From the NCBI GenBank assembly GCA_900316965.1, contig ONEY01000001.1, positions 1 through 64,000 of the forward strand: DNA of 64,000 nucleotides. The letters run 5' to 3'. This document shows, piece after piece, positions 7,561-17,486 of the stretch (the stretch's first letter is position 1; every line of letters starts with the position of its first letter). A program made the position numbers and the translations under genes. The notes under the pieces are model-generated. The model searched no databases. It was not told the DNA's origin and was given only the letters and a program-made list of their open reading frames with translations. Origin of the DNA: an uncultured Bacteroidales bacterium. Its GTDB lineage: Bacteria > Bacteroidota > Bacteroidia > Bacteroidales > P3.

Positions 7561-10479
7561 TTAATATCCAAATACTTGGTCTAAGGTCAGTTTCTTCACT
7601 TTACCAAATTTGCTAAGGGCGTTGAAGTCCATCTCGCTCTCCTTGCCTAAGATGAGGTAACTCTTCTTCTGGCCTTTTATGTACTGTTTCTGGAAGCTGG
7701 TGAGATCGTTCATGGTCATCTTCTGGTATGCGGCGAAGTTTTGCTTGTTCAGAGGTTCTTTGAGACCCATGCGTTCGCAATGCAGGTAAACATTTATGAT
7801 GGACATCTTGGTGGTACGATTGGTGCGGCTGCCGGCGATGAGAGCATCTTTGGCCAGTTTGAAGTTGGCTTCAGCCTCAGGCATGTCGTTGAAGAGTTCC
7901 TCGTAGGCGTTCAGGGCGTCGATGAGCTTGTCATTCTGGGTGATGACATTAGCGCTGTTGTAGAAATAGCCGTCCTTGCGTCCGCTGTTGGTGTAGTAGC
8001 TGCTGGCGCTGTAGGCAAGGCTGCGCTTTTCACGCATCTCCTGGAAGACGATGGCATTCATTGAGCCACCAAAGTATTCGTTAAAGAGATGTACCTTGGG
8101 TGAGATGGCGGTGTTGTAGCGTTCGCCACGGAAGTATTCGGTGACGTAGGTGTTTTTGGCGTCATAGTTGACGAAGTACACCGTGTTCTCGTTGACGGCC
8201 TGGGGATGGAATACCTTGTTGGCGGGCACATCCTTAGTGGACTTCACCTTGTGGATGCGGTCGACAACGGTGGTGACCTCCTTGAGGCTCAACGGGCCGT
8301 AGTAGAGCACGCGGTGCTTGTACTGGAAGAGGCCGTGAAGGGCGTCGGTGAGTTGCTTGGCGGTGTAGGCACGGAGTTGAGCATCGCTTTCGGTGTTCTC
8401 CTTGATGTATTCCTCACCCCATAAGCCGTAGAGGTTCAGGGCGCGGAAGGCGGCACGCTGGTTGGTCTTGTTGTCGGTACGGCTCTTGATAAGGCGTTCT
8501 ACAAGCATCCGCAGGGACTCGTCGTCGGGCTGGCAGGTGGACATGATTTCCTCTACGAGGATCATAGCTTTCTCCATGTTCTCGGCCAGACCGCTGATAC
8601 CCACAGTTATGTCCTCGTCGCCCACGTGGATGTTATAGCTGCAAGCTAGCTTATAGAATTCTTCCTGCAACTGTTCGGCAGTGTGTTTGTCGGTATTGAG
8701 ATATTCCACTAGGTCGGAGGCTAGGTCGATGGCCTTGTTGGCGGCGAAGCCGAAATTGAAGCGGTATTGCAAGTTGAAGGTGCCGTTCTCTACGTTCTTC
8801 ACATAGAGCACCTCGCTGCCGTTAGCGGTCTTACCTTTCTGCATGTCTTTCTTGAAGTTGACAAAGACGGGCTGGATAGGTTTGGCTTTGGCGGCATCAG
8901 CCTTCACTTGAGCCAAGAAGGGGCTCTCGTTGTCGCGGCTGACAAAGATGGGGGTAATGGCAGGTTTCTGTACCTTGGTTACTGGGTCAGGGGTATCTTG
9001 TTGCTTATAAACGATAACGTAGTTGTTGTCCTTGCAGATGCGGTTGGCAAAGTCAACGATATCTTTCTTTGTTATTTTGGAAAGTTCGTTGATTTCGTTG
9101 CAGACATCACCCCAATTGCGATGTTCCACAAAAGCATAAGCCATCTGGCTGGCGCGGCTGTTGTTGCTCTCAGCCTGCTTCATTATTTGGAGTTTCAGTT
9201 GGTTGATGGAGGCTTCTATAAGACTCTCATCAAATTTTCCCTGTTTCAGAATGTCGAGTTGCTCAAGCAGCAAGTCACGCAACTGACCGAGGGACTGTCC
9301 CTGGGTAGGACGGCCACCAAGCATAAAGGCGGCATAGTCGTTGAGTGTATAAGTGCCGGCATAAGCACCAAGACAGAGCTGCTTTTGATTGAGGTTAAGG
9401 TCGATAAGTCCGCAACTACCATTGTTGAGGACCATCTCCATGGCTTGTGCCAAAAGGGCGTCACGGCTACCATTACCCTCTTCAATACGGAATGCGATAG
9501 TGAGGTTAGCAGGATCCTGACCATTTACCAAGCGGATGATAGGACTGGTAATGGGCTCCTCCTTAACCTTAGTAAAGCTGGGAACAGTGCCAGGTTTCCA
9601 ACCTCCAAAATACTTGTCGATAATCTTGATGGCTTCGTCGGGATTGAAGTCACCAGCCATGGCGATACACATGTTGTTGGGCACATAGTAGGCGGCATGG
9701 TACTCGCGAATGTTCTTCATCGAGGGATTTTTCAAGTGCTCGATAGTTCCGATAGTTGTCTGCTGACCATAGGGGTGGTTGGGGAACAGGGCAGCCATCA
9801 TGGTCTCGTTGACGCGGCGGTTGTCCTGAGCCATACCAATATTTTTCTCCTCATATACGGCCTCCAACTCGGTGTGGAAAAGACGCAACACAAGGTTGGG
9901 GAAACGGTCGCCCTCTACCTTCGCCCATGTCTCCAGCTGGTTGGCGGGGATGTTCTCCACATACATGGTGTAGTCGTTGCTGGTGAAGGCGTTGGTGCCC
10001 TCACTGCCTATAGCGGTCATGCTCTTGTCATACTCGTTGGCAATGGCGATGGTCGAAGCCACGTAGCTTATCGAGTCAATCTGATGATATATTTCCGCAC
10101 GACGCTTCTCGTCCTTGGTGCGGCGATAAACCTCATAAAGATCCTCTATTTTCTGAAGCTCTACTTTCTCTCTCTCCCAATCTGTTGTTCCCAATTGATG
10201 ACTGCCCTTGAAAAGCATGTGCTCCAAATAGTGAGCAAGACCAGTGGTTTCCTTGGGATCGTTCTTGGAACCTGCACGTACTGCTATGTAAGTTTGTATG
10301 CGAGGGGCGTCCTTGTATACACTCATGTATACCTTCAAACCATTGTCAAGAGTATACTCACGCACTCCTATGGGATCATTGTCAAAAGTGCGATAGCTAT
10401 ACGTCTTTTGTGCAAAAGCCATAGTGCCTACCAACAGCATTATGGACATTAAACAGAAAAATTTTGCTGTTCTTTTCAT
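7561..10479 (-). CDS. Secreted two-domain M16 zinc peptidase (pitrilysin/insulinase family)
   Basis: A 972-residue exported metallopeptidase. A signal peptide covers residues 1-23 (MKRTAKFF through MAFAQ). The inverted zinc motif HYLEH is at 83-87, with the distal ligand stretch ELEAVYEEKN roughly 80 residues later. The C-terminal half is a second, catalytically inactive M16 domain containing EMREKRSLAYS, the R/Y pair that binds substrate. M16 proteins of this size degrade peptides in a closed clamshell, here probably in the periplasm. The frame extends 23 codons further upstream, but the ATG at 10479 gives an intact signal peptide and is preferred. Monocistronic by position. Confidence 0.93.
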   Translation of the reverse strand: MKRTAKFFCLMSIMLLVGTMAFAQKTYSYRTFDNDPIGVREYTLDNGLKVYMSVYKDAPRIQTYIAVRAGSKNDPKETTGLAHYLEHMLFKGSHQLGTTDWEREKVELQKIEDLYEVYRRTKDEKRRAEIYHQIDSISYVASTIAIANEYDKSMTAIGSEGTNAFTSNDYTMYVENIPANQLETWAKVEGDRFPNLVLRLFHTELEAVYEEKNIGMAQDNRRVNETMMAALFPNHPYGQQTTIGTIEHLKNPSMKNIREYHAAYYVPNNMCIAMAGDFNPDEAIKIIDKYFGGWKPGTVPSFTKVKEEPITSPIIRLVNGQDPANLTIAFRIEEGNGSRDALLAQAMEMVLNNGSCGLIDLNLNQKQLCLGAYAGTYTLNDYAAFMLGGRPTQGQSLGQLRDLLLEQLDILKQGKFDESLIEASINQLKLQIMKQAESNNSRASQMAYAFVEHRNWGDVCNEINELSKITKKDIVDFANRICKDNNYVIVYKQQDTPDPVTKVQKPAITPIFVSRDNESPFLAQVKADAAKAKPIQPVFVNFKKDMQKGKTANGSEVLYVKNVENGTFNLQYRFNFGFAANKAIDLASDLVEYLNTDKHTAEQLQEEFYKLACSYNIHVGDEDITVGISGLAENMEKAMILVEEIMSTCQPDDESLRMLVERLIKSRTDNKTNQRAAFRALNLYGLWGEEYIKENTESDAQLRAYTAKQLTDALHGLFQYKHRVLYYGPLSLKEVTTVVDRIHKVKSTKDVPANKVFHPQAVNENTVYFVNYDAKNTYVTEYFRGERYNTAISPKVHLFNEYFGGSMNAIVFQEMREKRSLAYSASSYYTNSGRKDGYFYNSANVITQNDKLIDALNAYEELFNDMPEAEANFKLAKDALIAGSRTNRTTKMSIINVYLHCERMGLKEPLNKQNFAAYQKMTMNDLTSFQKQYIKGQKKSYLILGKESEMDFNALSKFGKVKKLTLDQVFGY

Positions 10480-10535
10480 GTTAAATATTTTATTATTAGC
10501 TTTTAAAATTATTATCAATAAACAATATATAAATG

Positions 10536-10543
10536 CAAAAATA
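10536..10543 (-). promoter_or_regulatory. Probable -7 element for the M16 gene
   Basis: On the minus strand this reads TATTTTTG, a match to TAnnTTTG. It would start a transcript about 50 nt before the chosen ATG. The nearest upstream TTTG is 16 nt away, shorter than the usual 19, so the -33 element is imperfect. Confidence 0.45.
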
Positions 10544-10548
10544 CACAA

Positions 10549-10870
10549 AAAATATAATTCAAAAGAGACTTATGTATACCATTATTACAAAACATTGATT
10601 TCAATCGTCTTTCAATAATGCTTTCAAAACTGTCAATTGAGGATTCCTCTTCTCCTTTAACCTTTTTTTTGCCCTAGACTTATCAATCCTATCATTAAAA
10701 ATAATTAACAGATTATCAGTTGATAATTTTTTTTCAACCGCACCATTTGATAAATTTATATAAAAAGTGATTTAGAATACAAAAATAGTTGGTATTTTTA
10801 CAATTTGGATTACCTCACCCATAATGAGGTTATCATACTATACATCAATGAAATATTTAAGTTCCGTTTT
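10549..10870. other. AT-rich intergenic region
   Basis: A stretch of about 320 nt without a convincing gene, between the divergent M16 gene and the Pro/Glu-rich protein gene. It holds poly-A/T tracts and a small hairpin TTATCAGTTGATAA followed by eight T (about 10711-10733) that could terminate plus-strand transcription. An open frame from 10805 joins the next gene in frame but lacks protein-like composition. Confidence 0.5.
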
Positions 10871-12103
10871 ATGAATAATACATTGAAAGAACTCAAAGCC
10901 GAAGTACAGAAGCTCTTGGCCACTATTGAACTAATGGCCTCACACGAAGGCGAAATAAGCCGAATTGACAGTGATCTTATACTCGAGAAATTGCGTCATC
11001 TCTACGACAATGCATTGCAACTTTCTGACTCTAACTTCATTATTCAAAATAACGACAATCACAATTCCGTCGACATCCCAATCATTGAGGACTCTGCCAC
11101 TACCAACATCACCGACGACAAAACTATAGCTGCCGTTGGCACGGTGGCCAATATAGCGAACATGTCCGACGACGAGACATCCATCTTGCTGGCCGACACC
11201 GAATCGGAGCCTGTATACGCTCCCGAACCAGAACCTATCCAAGAAGCAAATCAAGGTGTTGATCAACCTTCCATGGAAGAAATCGAAGGTCGACAAAACG
11301 ACGCCCTCTTCGAAGATGTTATTCACGTTCAAGAACCCGAGCCGGAAATCTCATCCAAACCTGCCGCAGAGACAGCTCCCGAACCGGAGCCTCTTCCCGT
11401 CAACCAACCAGAACCAATACCATCACCAGAACCCGAGCCGACTCTCACTCATGAGCCTTCACCTACCGCCGACTCTCAAAACGAATCACCCAAGACATTG
11501 TGGGAAGTGCTGCAAAAACCTCAAGGAACAACAACAATAGGAGACAACATGGCTCCTCAAAAAACAATATCCGACTTGCTTTCTAATAAGGGCACAGAAA
11601 CAACTATCGGTGAGACAAAAATCGTCAAAGAGCCTACTATAGAGCCCACCCCTTCAGCTCATATTAATCCCAAAGTAGAAGAAACCCACGACACAACAGA
11701 ACTAGCAATGGATTCGGAGCCCGTAGCCACCGAACCTGCCACTCAAAACAATCCACAAGCTTCTCTTTTCGACTATTTCAAACGTCCTGCGGAAACCAGC
11801 GCCAGCCGCACCTTGGCCGACAGCTTGGGTGAAACAAAAAAACAAAATCTCGAGGAACGCATATCCACAAACAAGGTCAGCGACCTGCGCACAGTAATCA
11901 ACATCAATGACAAATTCCGCTTCATGAACGAGTTGTTCCACAACAACATGAAAGGCTACAACGACTTCATCATACGCCTCAACGCATTAAACGACCGCAA
12001 CGAGGCCCTACAATATGTTCAAACTATATCCGAACAATACAATTGGGACAACGACTCTTTGGCAACCAAAACATTCTTCGATATCTTCGACAAAAAATTT
12101 TAA
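10871..12103 (+). CDS. Uncharacterised protein with Pro/Glu-rich middle and conserved C-terminal domain
   Basis: A 410-residue protein with no signal peptide. Residues 1-50 are a predicted helix pair, about 50-290 are low-complexity acidic sequence with repeated EPEP segments, and the last 70 residues (from about NINDKFRFMNEL) look globular and helical with many aromatics. The C-terminal domain appears to be the conserved part; I recognise the general arrangement from Bacteroidota proteins but know no function. It lies 155 nt ahead of gmk on the same strand. The start at ATG 10871 is favoured over an upstream in-frame ATG at 10805 whose translation looks non-coding. Possibly a cytoplasmic scaffold. 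Confidence 0.7.
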   Translation: MNNTLKELKAEVQKLLATIELMASHEGEISRIDSDLILEKLRHLYDNALQLSDSNFIIQNNDNHNSVDIPIIEDSATTNITDDKTIAAVGTVANIANMSDDETSILLADTESEPVYAPEPEPIQEANQGVDQPSMEEIEGRQNDALFEDVIHVQEPEPEISSKPAAETAPEPEPLPVNQPEPIPSPEPEPTLTHEPSPTADSQNESPKTLWEVLQKPQGTTTIGDNMAPQKTISDLLSNKGTETTIGETKIVKEPTIEPTPSAHINPKVEETHDTTELAMDSEPVATEPATQNNPQASLFDYFKRPAETSASRTLADSLGETKKQNLEERISTNKVSDLRTVININDKFRFMNELFHNNMKGYNDFIIRLNALNDRNEALQYVQTISEQYNWDNDSLATKTFFDIFDKKF

Positions 12104-12258
12104 TCACCACTAAACAATCAAGTTACAACGATTAATCTTTTTTTTCATTGACAGCAAGCAAAAAATAAGCTTTATAATTTACTAATGATTTTACGGAATA
12201 TCGACCAAGAATCTTTTTCATTCACAAAATATCAGAATAACATTCTAAGCATACCACA

Positions 12259-12825
12259 ATGAATAGAAAAGCCATACTCTTCTCGGCTCCTTCAGGATCA
12301 GGAAAAACAACCATCATTAAAAAGCTGATGAACTATTTCGACTGTTTCGAATTCTCTATCAGCGCCACCTGCCGCAAACCTCGCGAAGGCGAACGCGACG
12401 GCGTCGACTACTATTTTCTCTCTCCCGAGGCTTTCCAACAACGAGTCGCCAATGGCGATTTCCTTGAATGGGAAGAGGTCTACACCAACACCTGCTACGG
12501 TACGCTTAAATCTGAAATAGACCGCATTTGCGGCAATGGCAAAGTGATGATTTTTGATGTCGACGTGAACGGGGGTATCAACATTAAACGCTTCTTTGGC
12601 AACGACGCTCTGGCTATCTTCGTCATGCCTCCCTCTATAGAGGTCTTGGAACAACGGCTCCGCAGCCGCGGCACAGAAACCGAAGAATCTATCAGGAAAC
12701 GCTTAGGCCGTTCCAGCAAAGAGCTCAACGAAGCACCCCGCTTCGATGTAACTATCGTCAACGACGACCTGCAACGCGCCGTCGAAGAAACCCGACAAAC
12801 AATCGAAAAATTCTTGGAAAAATAA
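12259..12825 (+). CDS. gmk: Guanylate kinase
   Basis: Phosphorylates GMP to GDP with ATP; essential purine salvage and synthesis step in the cytosol. The 188-residue length is normal. The P-loop SAPSGSGKTT is at about 8-17 and the GMP-binding stretch includes SISATCRKPREGERDGVDYY and FLEWEEVYTNTCYGT. The lid region RLRSRGTETEESIRKR follows. It sits before mreC with a gap of about 50 nt and may be co-transcribed with it. Confidence 0.97.
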   Translation: MNRKAILFSAPSGSGKTTIIKKLMNYFDCFEFSISATCRKPREGERDGVDYYFLSPEAFQQRVANGDFLEWEEVYTNTCYGTLKSEIDRICGNGKVMIFDVDVNGGINIKRFFGNDALAIFVMPPSIEVLEQRLRSRGTETEESIRKRLGRSSKELNEAPRFDVTIVNDDLQRAVEETRQTIEKFLEK

Positions 12826-12876
12826 AACATAATCTGCATCTGTCTCGCTTAACACTTCACACTTAACGGAATCACT

Positions 12877-13713
12877 TTGGAGAAACTATTCGAATTCATA
12901 AAAAGACACTCGCATACCCTGATTTTCATACTTCTGGAGATTATTGCGATAATTCTGATAGCACAAAACAGTATCTATCAGCGCAGCCGCATAATACGTT
13001 GGGGCAACGCCGTTGCGGGACGCTGGCACAACGGGGTATCATCAATTACGGGCTATTTCGGTCTCAAAGCCGAAAACGAACATCTCGCCGCCGAGAACGC
13101 TCGTCTTAGAGCTCAACTCGAATCGTCATACATCTCATATAGCGACAGCATATTCCATGTCAACGACACCGTTTACAAACAACGCTACACTTACACCGAC
13201 GCCATGGTCATCAAAAACTCTTACAACAAGAGCAAAAACTACATGATGATAAACAAAGGCCTCGACCAAGGCATTAGAACCGACATGGCCGTCCTCTCAC
13301 CTCAAGGCATAGTGGGCATCGTCGTCAACTGCACCAAAAACTTCGCCACCATCATGCCTGTGCTGCACACCGATAGCCGCAACAGCGTAAAACTTAAACA
13401 AACCAATTCAACAGGATCTCTGATATGGGAAGGCGGCGACTACCGCTATGCCACCGTCCTCGACATACCAACAACCTACCCTCTCCACAAAAACGACACT
13501 ATCGTCACTAGCGGCCTCGCCAACGGATTCCCAGAAGGCATTGCCGTAGGCTATATCGAAGAATTTGAACACCTGCAAGGCAGCGGCTTCTACACAATCC
13601 GCATACGGCTAGCAACAGACTTCAACAATCTTAACCACGTCTACATTGTCAACAACCACTTCAAAGAGGAACAAGACAAACTGATGAAAATTACGGAGGA
13701 AAGCGATGAATAG
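12877..13713 (+). CDS. mreC: Rod-shape determining protein MreC
   Basis: A 278-residue bitopic protein that links MreB filaments to the peptidoglycan elongation machinery. It has one N-terminal transmembrane helix (about 12-30), a short coiled coil (ENEHLAAENARLRAQLE, about 66-83), and a periplasmic beta-barrel region containing GLDQGIRTDMAVLSPQGIVG and TSGLANGFPEGIAVGYI, both typical of MreC. The start codon is TTG at 12877; no ATG fits the family N-terminus MEKLFEFIKRH. It overlaps mreD by 8 nt, implying translational coupling. mreB is not in the window. Confidence 0.93.
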   Translation: MEKLFEFIKRHSHTLIFILLEIIAIILIAQNSIYQRSRIIRWGNAVAGRWHNGVSSITGYFGLKAENEHLAAENARLRAQLESSYISYSDSIFHVNDTVYKQRYTYTDAMVIKNSYNKSKNYMMINKGLDQGIRTDMAVLSPQGIVGIVVNCTKNFATIMPVLHTDSRNSVKLKQTNSTGSLIWEGGDYRYATVLDIPTTYPLHKNDTIVTSGLANGFPEGIAVGYIEEFEHLQGSGFYTIRIRLATDFNNLNHVYIVNNHFKEEQDKLMKITEESDE

Positions 13714-14224
13714 TTCCTTAATAATGCGCAACATAGGCCGATTCATACTGCTCATGGGCCTACAAATCCTGGTGTTCAACAACATCTACTTGGGTGGCTA
13801 TATAACCCCCTGTATTTACCTCCTCTTCATTGCCATGCTCCCCACCAACACCGGCAAAATAACTACGCTCATCATTTCGTTCGGCACAGGTCTTATTATC
13901 GACATGTTCACCAACATGGCGGGATTCCACACTTTCGCCTGCACGGCGGCAGGATTCCTTCGCACTATATGGCTCGACAAAATCATCCTACACGACAACG
14001 ACGAGGAGATTGAAATCCCTAGCATCCGCAACGGCGCCTACCAACAGTTCGCAATCTACCTATTCCTACTCTTACTGGCTTTCAACTTGATATACCATAC
14101 CCTCCTCGTATTCGACATGAGGGAGATTCTGGGCATTCTTATTTCTGCACTGCTCAGCACCATAGTCACTTGGATTCTGGCTATACTATACCAAACTATC
14201 TTCATTCGTGACAAGAAAAACTAG
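13706..14224 (+). CDS. mreD: Rod-shape determining protein MreD
   Basis: A 172-residue inner-membrane protein with about five transmembrane helices, working with MreC in lateral wall synthesis. It is recognised by size, hydrophobic pattern, the GLIIDMFTNMAGFHTFACTA region typical of Bacteroidota MreD and its overlap with mreC. In many relatives pbp2 and rodA follow; here porZ follows instead. Confidence 0.88.
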   Translation: MNSSLIMRNIGRFILLMGLQILVFNNIYLGGYITPCIYLLFIAMLPTNTGKITTLIISFGTGLIIDMFTNMAGFHTFACTAAGFLRTIWLDKIILHDNDEEIEIPSIRNGAYQQFAIYLFLLLLAFNLIYHTLLVFDMREILGILISALLSTIVTWILAILYQTIFIRDKKN

Positions 14225-14330
14225 TGGACAAAAACTGAGATATGAAAGTTCTTTAACGAAGACCTGTTCAACGACATTATTCCATCCTTTATCTTTTCAT
14301 CATTATCAAACTTTTTTCGTCAAAGTGCCC

Positions 14331-16652
14331 ATGAAAATCGCTACAAAACCATTACTACTACTCTTCGCATTGGCAACAATGTCTCATGCCATGGGTCAAC
14401 TAGCAGTAGGAAAATGGCGCGATCATTTCTCGTACAATAAAACCTACCGCATTGACAATGCCGGCGACCGCATCTACTGTTCGGCATCTGGAGCCCTCTT
14501 CTATTACGACCTCGAAGACTACACCGTCAACAAAGTATCCAAAACCACGATACTCAATGACGTGGGCATTTCCACTTTCTCCTACGACCCCCAAACGCAC
14601 TATCTAGCCATAGCATACAACAACGCTAACCTCGACTTCATTAAAGATAACAAAAACTATAACATCGCTGACATCAAACGCAGCAACATCGGCGGCGATA
14701 AAAGCATACACAACATACGTTTCCACAACCGCAACGCCTACTTGGCTTGCGGCTTCGGTATTGTCGTCATCGACATGGCTCGCATGGAAATAAAAGAGTC
14801 TTTCCTCCTCGGCAACGATGGCTCATACCTCAACATCAACGACATCGCCTTTACCGACAACCTTATCGTCGCCGCGACCGACAACGGCATCATCTATGCC
14901 GACAAAAACAGCCACACTCTTAACATTGCCTCTAGCTGGCAACACGACACGCTATCTCTTATAACAGGCCTGCGTGTAACAAAACTCGAAACCGACAACA
15001 ACGGTCATATTCTGGCTCTGGCAATGAACGAAGGGGTCGACACAACAGTATATGTCGCAACATCTAACCTCTCCTTTGTTCCTCTTTCATCAGGCAATAT
15101 TCGCAACATACATCACGCCAACGGCTCTGTGACAATATGCCACAACAACAAAATAGAGCTCTTCAGCGACAATCTCTCTCAACGGAAAGAGATTGGTGAT
15201 ATTGATTGGCTAAATATGGATGTCAACGACGCCCTTATCACCTCCAACGGAAAACTCTGGATGGCTCACTCTTGGGCAGGCATGGCGGTGACAGAGGCTA
15301 ACGCTCCCCTATCGGTTAAGAATTTCTTGCCACCATCACCATGGACCGACAACGCATATCGTGTCACCTCTTTCGACAACCGATTGCTGGTCAGCCCTGG
15401 AGGACACGCCTCCACCTACGCTAACAGTTACATTTACCCCGACGTCTATATTTTCGAGGACGAAAAATGGAGCACACTCGACGACCCTGACGGTATTATG
15501 TCTGGCATTAGCGACATCATCGACATCGCTGTCAACCCACGGCAACAATCCACTATTCTGGCAACAGCTTGGGGCGGTGGATTGGTGAAAATCAACGGCA
15601 ATAAAGTCACCGCTCTATACAACGCCGACAACACCAATGGGGCTCTAGTACCCTACACTAGCAATGGATTCACTTCTTTACGAACAGGCAGCGTAGCATA
15701 CGACAACAAAGGTTCTGCTTGGATTACCAACTCGCTCAGCACCTCGGCATTGGCGGTGTACACCAAAGACGGAACATGGCAGTCTTTCAACACTCAAACC
15801 ATGACAGGCAGCAACGAGATTGACCACATAATCTGGGATAGCATTAATGACCTGAAACTGTTTTGGGGAAGAGCCAATCGCATATTCGTGCACGACGGCA
15901 AAGACAAGATGGCCTACATCGACCCCAACAACGGAGCTAAACTGAAAAGCTCAACGGTGAGTAGCCTGGCTCAAGACCACCAAGGCAATATATGGGTTGG
16001 TACCGACAAAGGTATAAAAGTTATATACAACATCGCATCAGCCCTCTCAGGCGCCGGCACCGGAGAACGCTCGTCAGTGACCTGCAACAACATTCTGTAT
16101 AGTGAGAATGGAATCAACGAATACCTGCTTGCCTACGAAAGCGTTACCTCTATCGTTGTCGACGGTGCAAACAGAAAATGGATAGGAACCTCGACTGGAG
16201 GCCTATATCTCCTATCCTCCAACGGTCTGGAACAGCTAGAGCACTTCACATCAGCCAACTCTCCCCTACTCTCCGACAAAATACTATCGCTGGCCATCAT
16301 GCCCTGGACTGGCGAACTATTCATAGTCACCGACAAAGGAATGTGCTCTTATCGAGCTACAGCAACCTACGCTTTCGACGAACCCATGGACGATATTCAC
16401 GCTTTCCCCAATCCCGTACGCCCAGACTTTGATGGCGTCATCGCCATCAAAGGTTTCACACGCAACGGAATTGTTCACATTACCGACGCTGCCGGCAACG
16501 TTGTTTACGCCACTACATCCAATGGAGGACAAGCAATATGGAACGGATGTACTCAGAGCGGCAAACGAGTGGCGTCGGGAGTATACTATGTGTTTGCCTC
16601 CTCCGACGACGGTTCTATGCGTTCTGCCACCAAAATACTAATAATACGTTAA
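14331..16652 (+). CDS. porZ: T9SS attachment-complex protein PorZ
   Basis: A 773-residue exported protein. PorZ sits on the cell surface with PorU, PorV and PorQ, and helps attach T9SS cargo to anionic lipopolysaccharide. A signal peptide covers about 1-21 (MKIATKPLLLL to SHAMGQ). Repeated beta-propeller blades follow, with two-component-regulator-type repeats such as DHQGNIWVGTDKGIKVI and GANRKWIGTSTGGLYLL. The last 85 residues are a T9SS C-terminal domain starting at HAFPNPVRPDFDGVIAI and ending KILIIR. Length and domain order match PorZ. An in-frame ATG at 14208 overlaps mreD and gives no signal peptide, so 14331 is used. recO follows 10 nt later, a linkage I recall from other Bacteroidota. 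Confidence 0.92.
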   Translation: MKIATKPLLLLFALATMSHAMGQLAVGKWRDHFSYNKTYRIDNAGDRIYCSASGALFYYDLEDYTVNKVSKTTILNDVGISTFSYDPQTHYLAIAYNNANLDFIKDNKNYNIADIKRSNIGGDKSIHNIRFHNRNAYLACGFGIVVIDMARMEIKESFLLGNDGSYLNINDIAFTDNLIVAATDNGIIYADKNSHTLNIASSWQHDTLSLITGLRVTKLETDNNGHILALAMNEGVDTTVYVATSNLSFVPLSSGNIRNIHHANGSVTICHNNKIELFSDNLSQRKEIGDIDWLNMDVNDALITSNGKLWMAHSWAGMAVTEANAPLSVKNFLPPSPWTDNAYRVTSFDNRLLVSPGGHASTYANSYIYPDVYIFEDEKWSTLDDPDGIMSGISDIIDIAVNPRQQSTILATAWGGGLVKINGNKVTALYNADNTNGALVPYTSNGFTSLRTGSVAYDNKGSAWITNSLSTSALAVYTKDGTWQSFNTQTMTGSNEIDHIIWDSINDLKLFWGRANRIFVHDGKDKMAYIDPNNGAKLKSSTVSSLAQDHQGNIWVGTDKGIKVIYNIASALSGAGTGERSSVTCNNILYSENGINEYLLAYESVTSIVVDGANRKWIGTSTGGLYLLSSNGLEQLEHFTSANSPLLSDKILSLAIMPWTGELFIVTDKGMCSYRATATYAFDEPMDDIHAFPNPVRPDFDGVIAIKGFTRNGIVHITDAAGNVVYATTSNGGQAIWNGCTQSGKRVASGVYYVFASSDDGSMRSATKILIIR

Positions 16653-16662
16653 CAAGACCATC

Positions 16663-17412
16663 ATGACTCTATCTACACAAGGCTTGGTGCTACACACCAC
16701 TAAATATGGCGAGACAAGCGTCATCGCAAAGGTGTTCACACGCCAAAAGGGCTTGTGTTCCTATATCCTCAAAGGGGTGCGCAGCCATAATGGCCGCAAC
16801 AAACAAAACCTCCTTCAGCCTTTAAGCCATCTGGAGATGACGGTATACGACAACAGCAAGAAAGAACTTCAGTATATCAAAGAGATGCACCCTTCGGCTC
16901 ACTACAACAACATCAACAACGATGGAGTCAAAATGGCCCTCATCTTCTTTATTGACGAGGTCCTTTACAAATCACTGAAAGAGGGCGAACCTAACACACA
17001 ACTCTTCGACTATATCGTCAAACAACTGCAACGTATCGACAGCGACGACAGCAACTTATCCACAATGCCCCTAGACGTGATGTTTCACACCGCGGCACAT
17101 CTTGGCATTGCCCCTATGGACAACTATAGCGCCAAACGACCTCTCTTCAACCTCAAAGAAGGTCGCTTCCTGCCCGCGCCATCGCCAACGTCAATAAGCG
17201 ACAAAGCCAATGACGACTACTTCCTCGACGCAACATCGAGCTCTCACTTCCACAACTGTCTGTCGTGCTATATGAGCCACTCTCCCATGCCGTCATTATC
17301 TTCCAAACAACGCTGCGAAACCCTCAATAATCTCTTGGAATACTATCATATTCATTTCCCCGACTTTAGAAATTTCAAATCCCACGAAGTACTGCACTCT
17401 GTACTAAGATGA
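16663..17412 (+). CDS. recO: DNA repair protein RecO
   Basis: Loads RecA with RecR and anneals single strands in the RecFOR pathway. The 249-residue protein begins with the OB-fold signature TQGLVLHTTKYGETSVIAKV and GLCSYILKGVR, followed by the helical domain. The four-Cys zinc finger of some RecO proteins is not seen, which is common outside Firmicutes and Deinococcus. Co-directional with porZ with a 10-nt gap, so probably co-transcribed. Confidence 0.93.
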   Translation: MTLSTQGLVLHTTKYGETSVIAKVFTRQKGLCSYILKGVRSHNGRNKQNLLQPLSHLEMTVYDNSKKELQYIKEMHPSAHYNNINNDGVKMALIFFIDEVLYKSLKEGEPNTQLFDYIVKQLQRIDSDDSNLSTMPLDVMFHTAAHLGIAPMDNYSAKRPLFNLKEGRFLPAPSPTSISDKANDDYFLDATSSSHFHNCLSCYMSHSPMPSLSSKQRCETLNNLLEYYHIHFPDFRNFKSHEVLHSVLR

Positions 17413-17486
17413 CTCCGTGTGATATAATGAAATCATAATAATAATTGGAATTAATAGTAAATTAAAGTATATTAAGTTTTTATATT

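Noticed and set aside
8767..10452. Long open frame of 561 codons on the plus strand
   Set aside because: Lies entirely antisense to the M16 peptidase gene; the composition is that of a shadow frame and no domain is seen.
11220..11470. EPEP-type repeats as possible DNA tandem repeats
   Set aside because: The DNA units are irregular; this is low-complexity protein sequence, not a satellite or CRISPR-like array.
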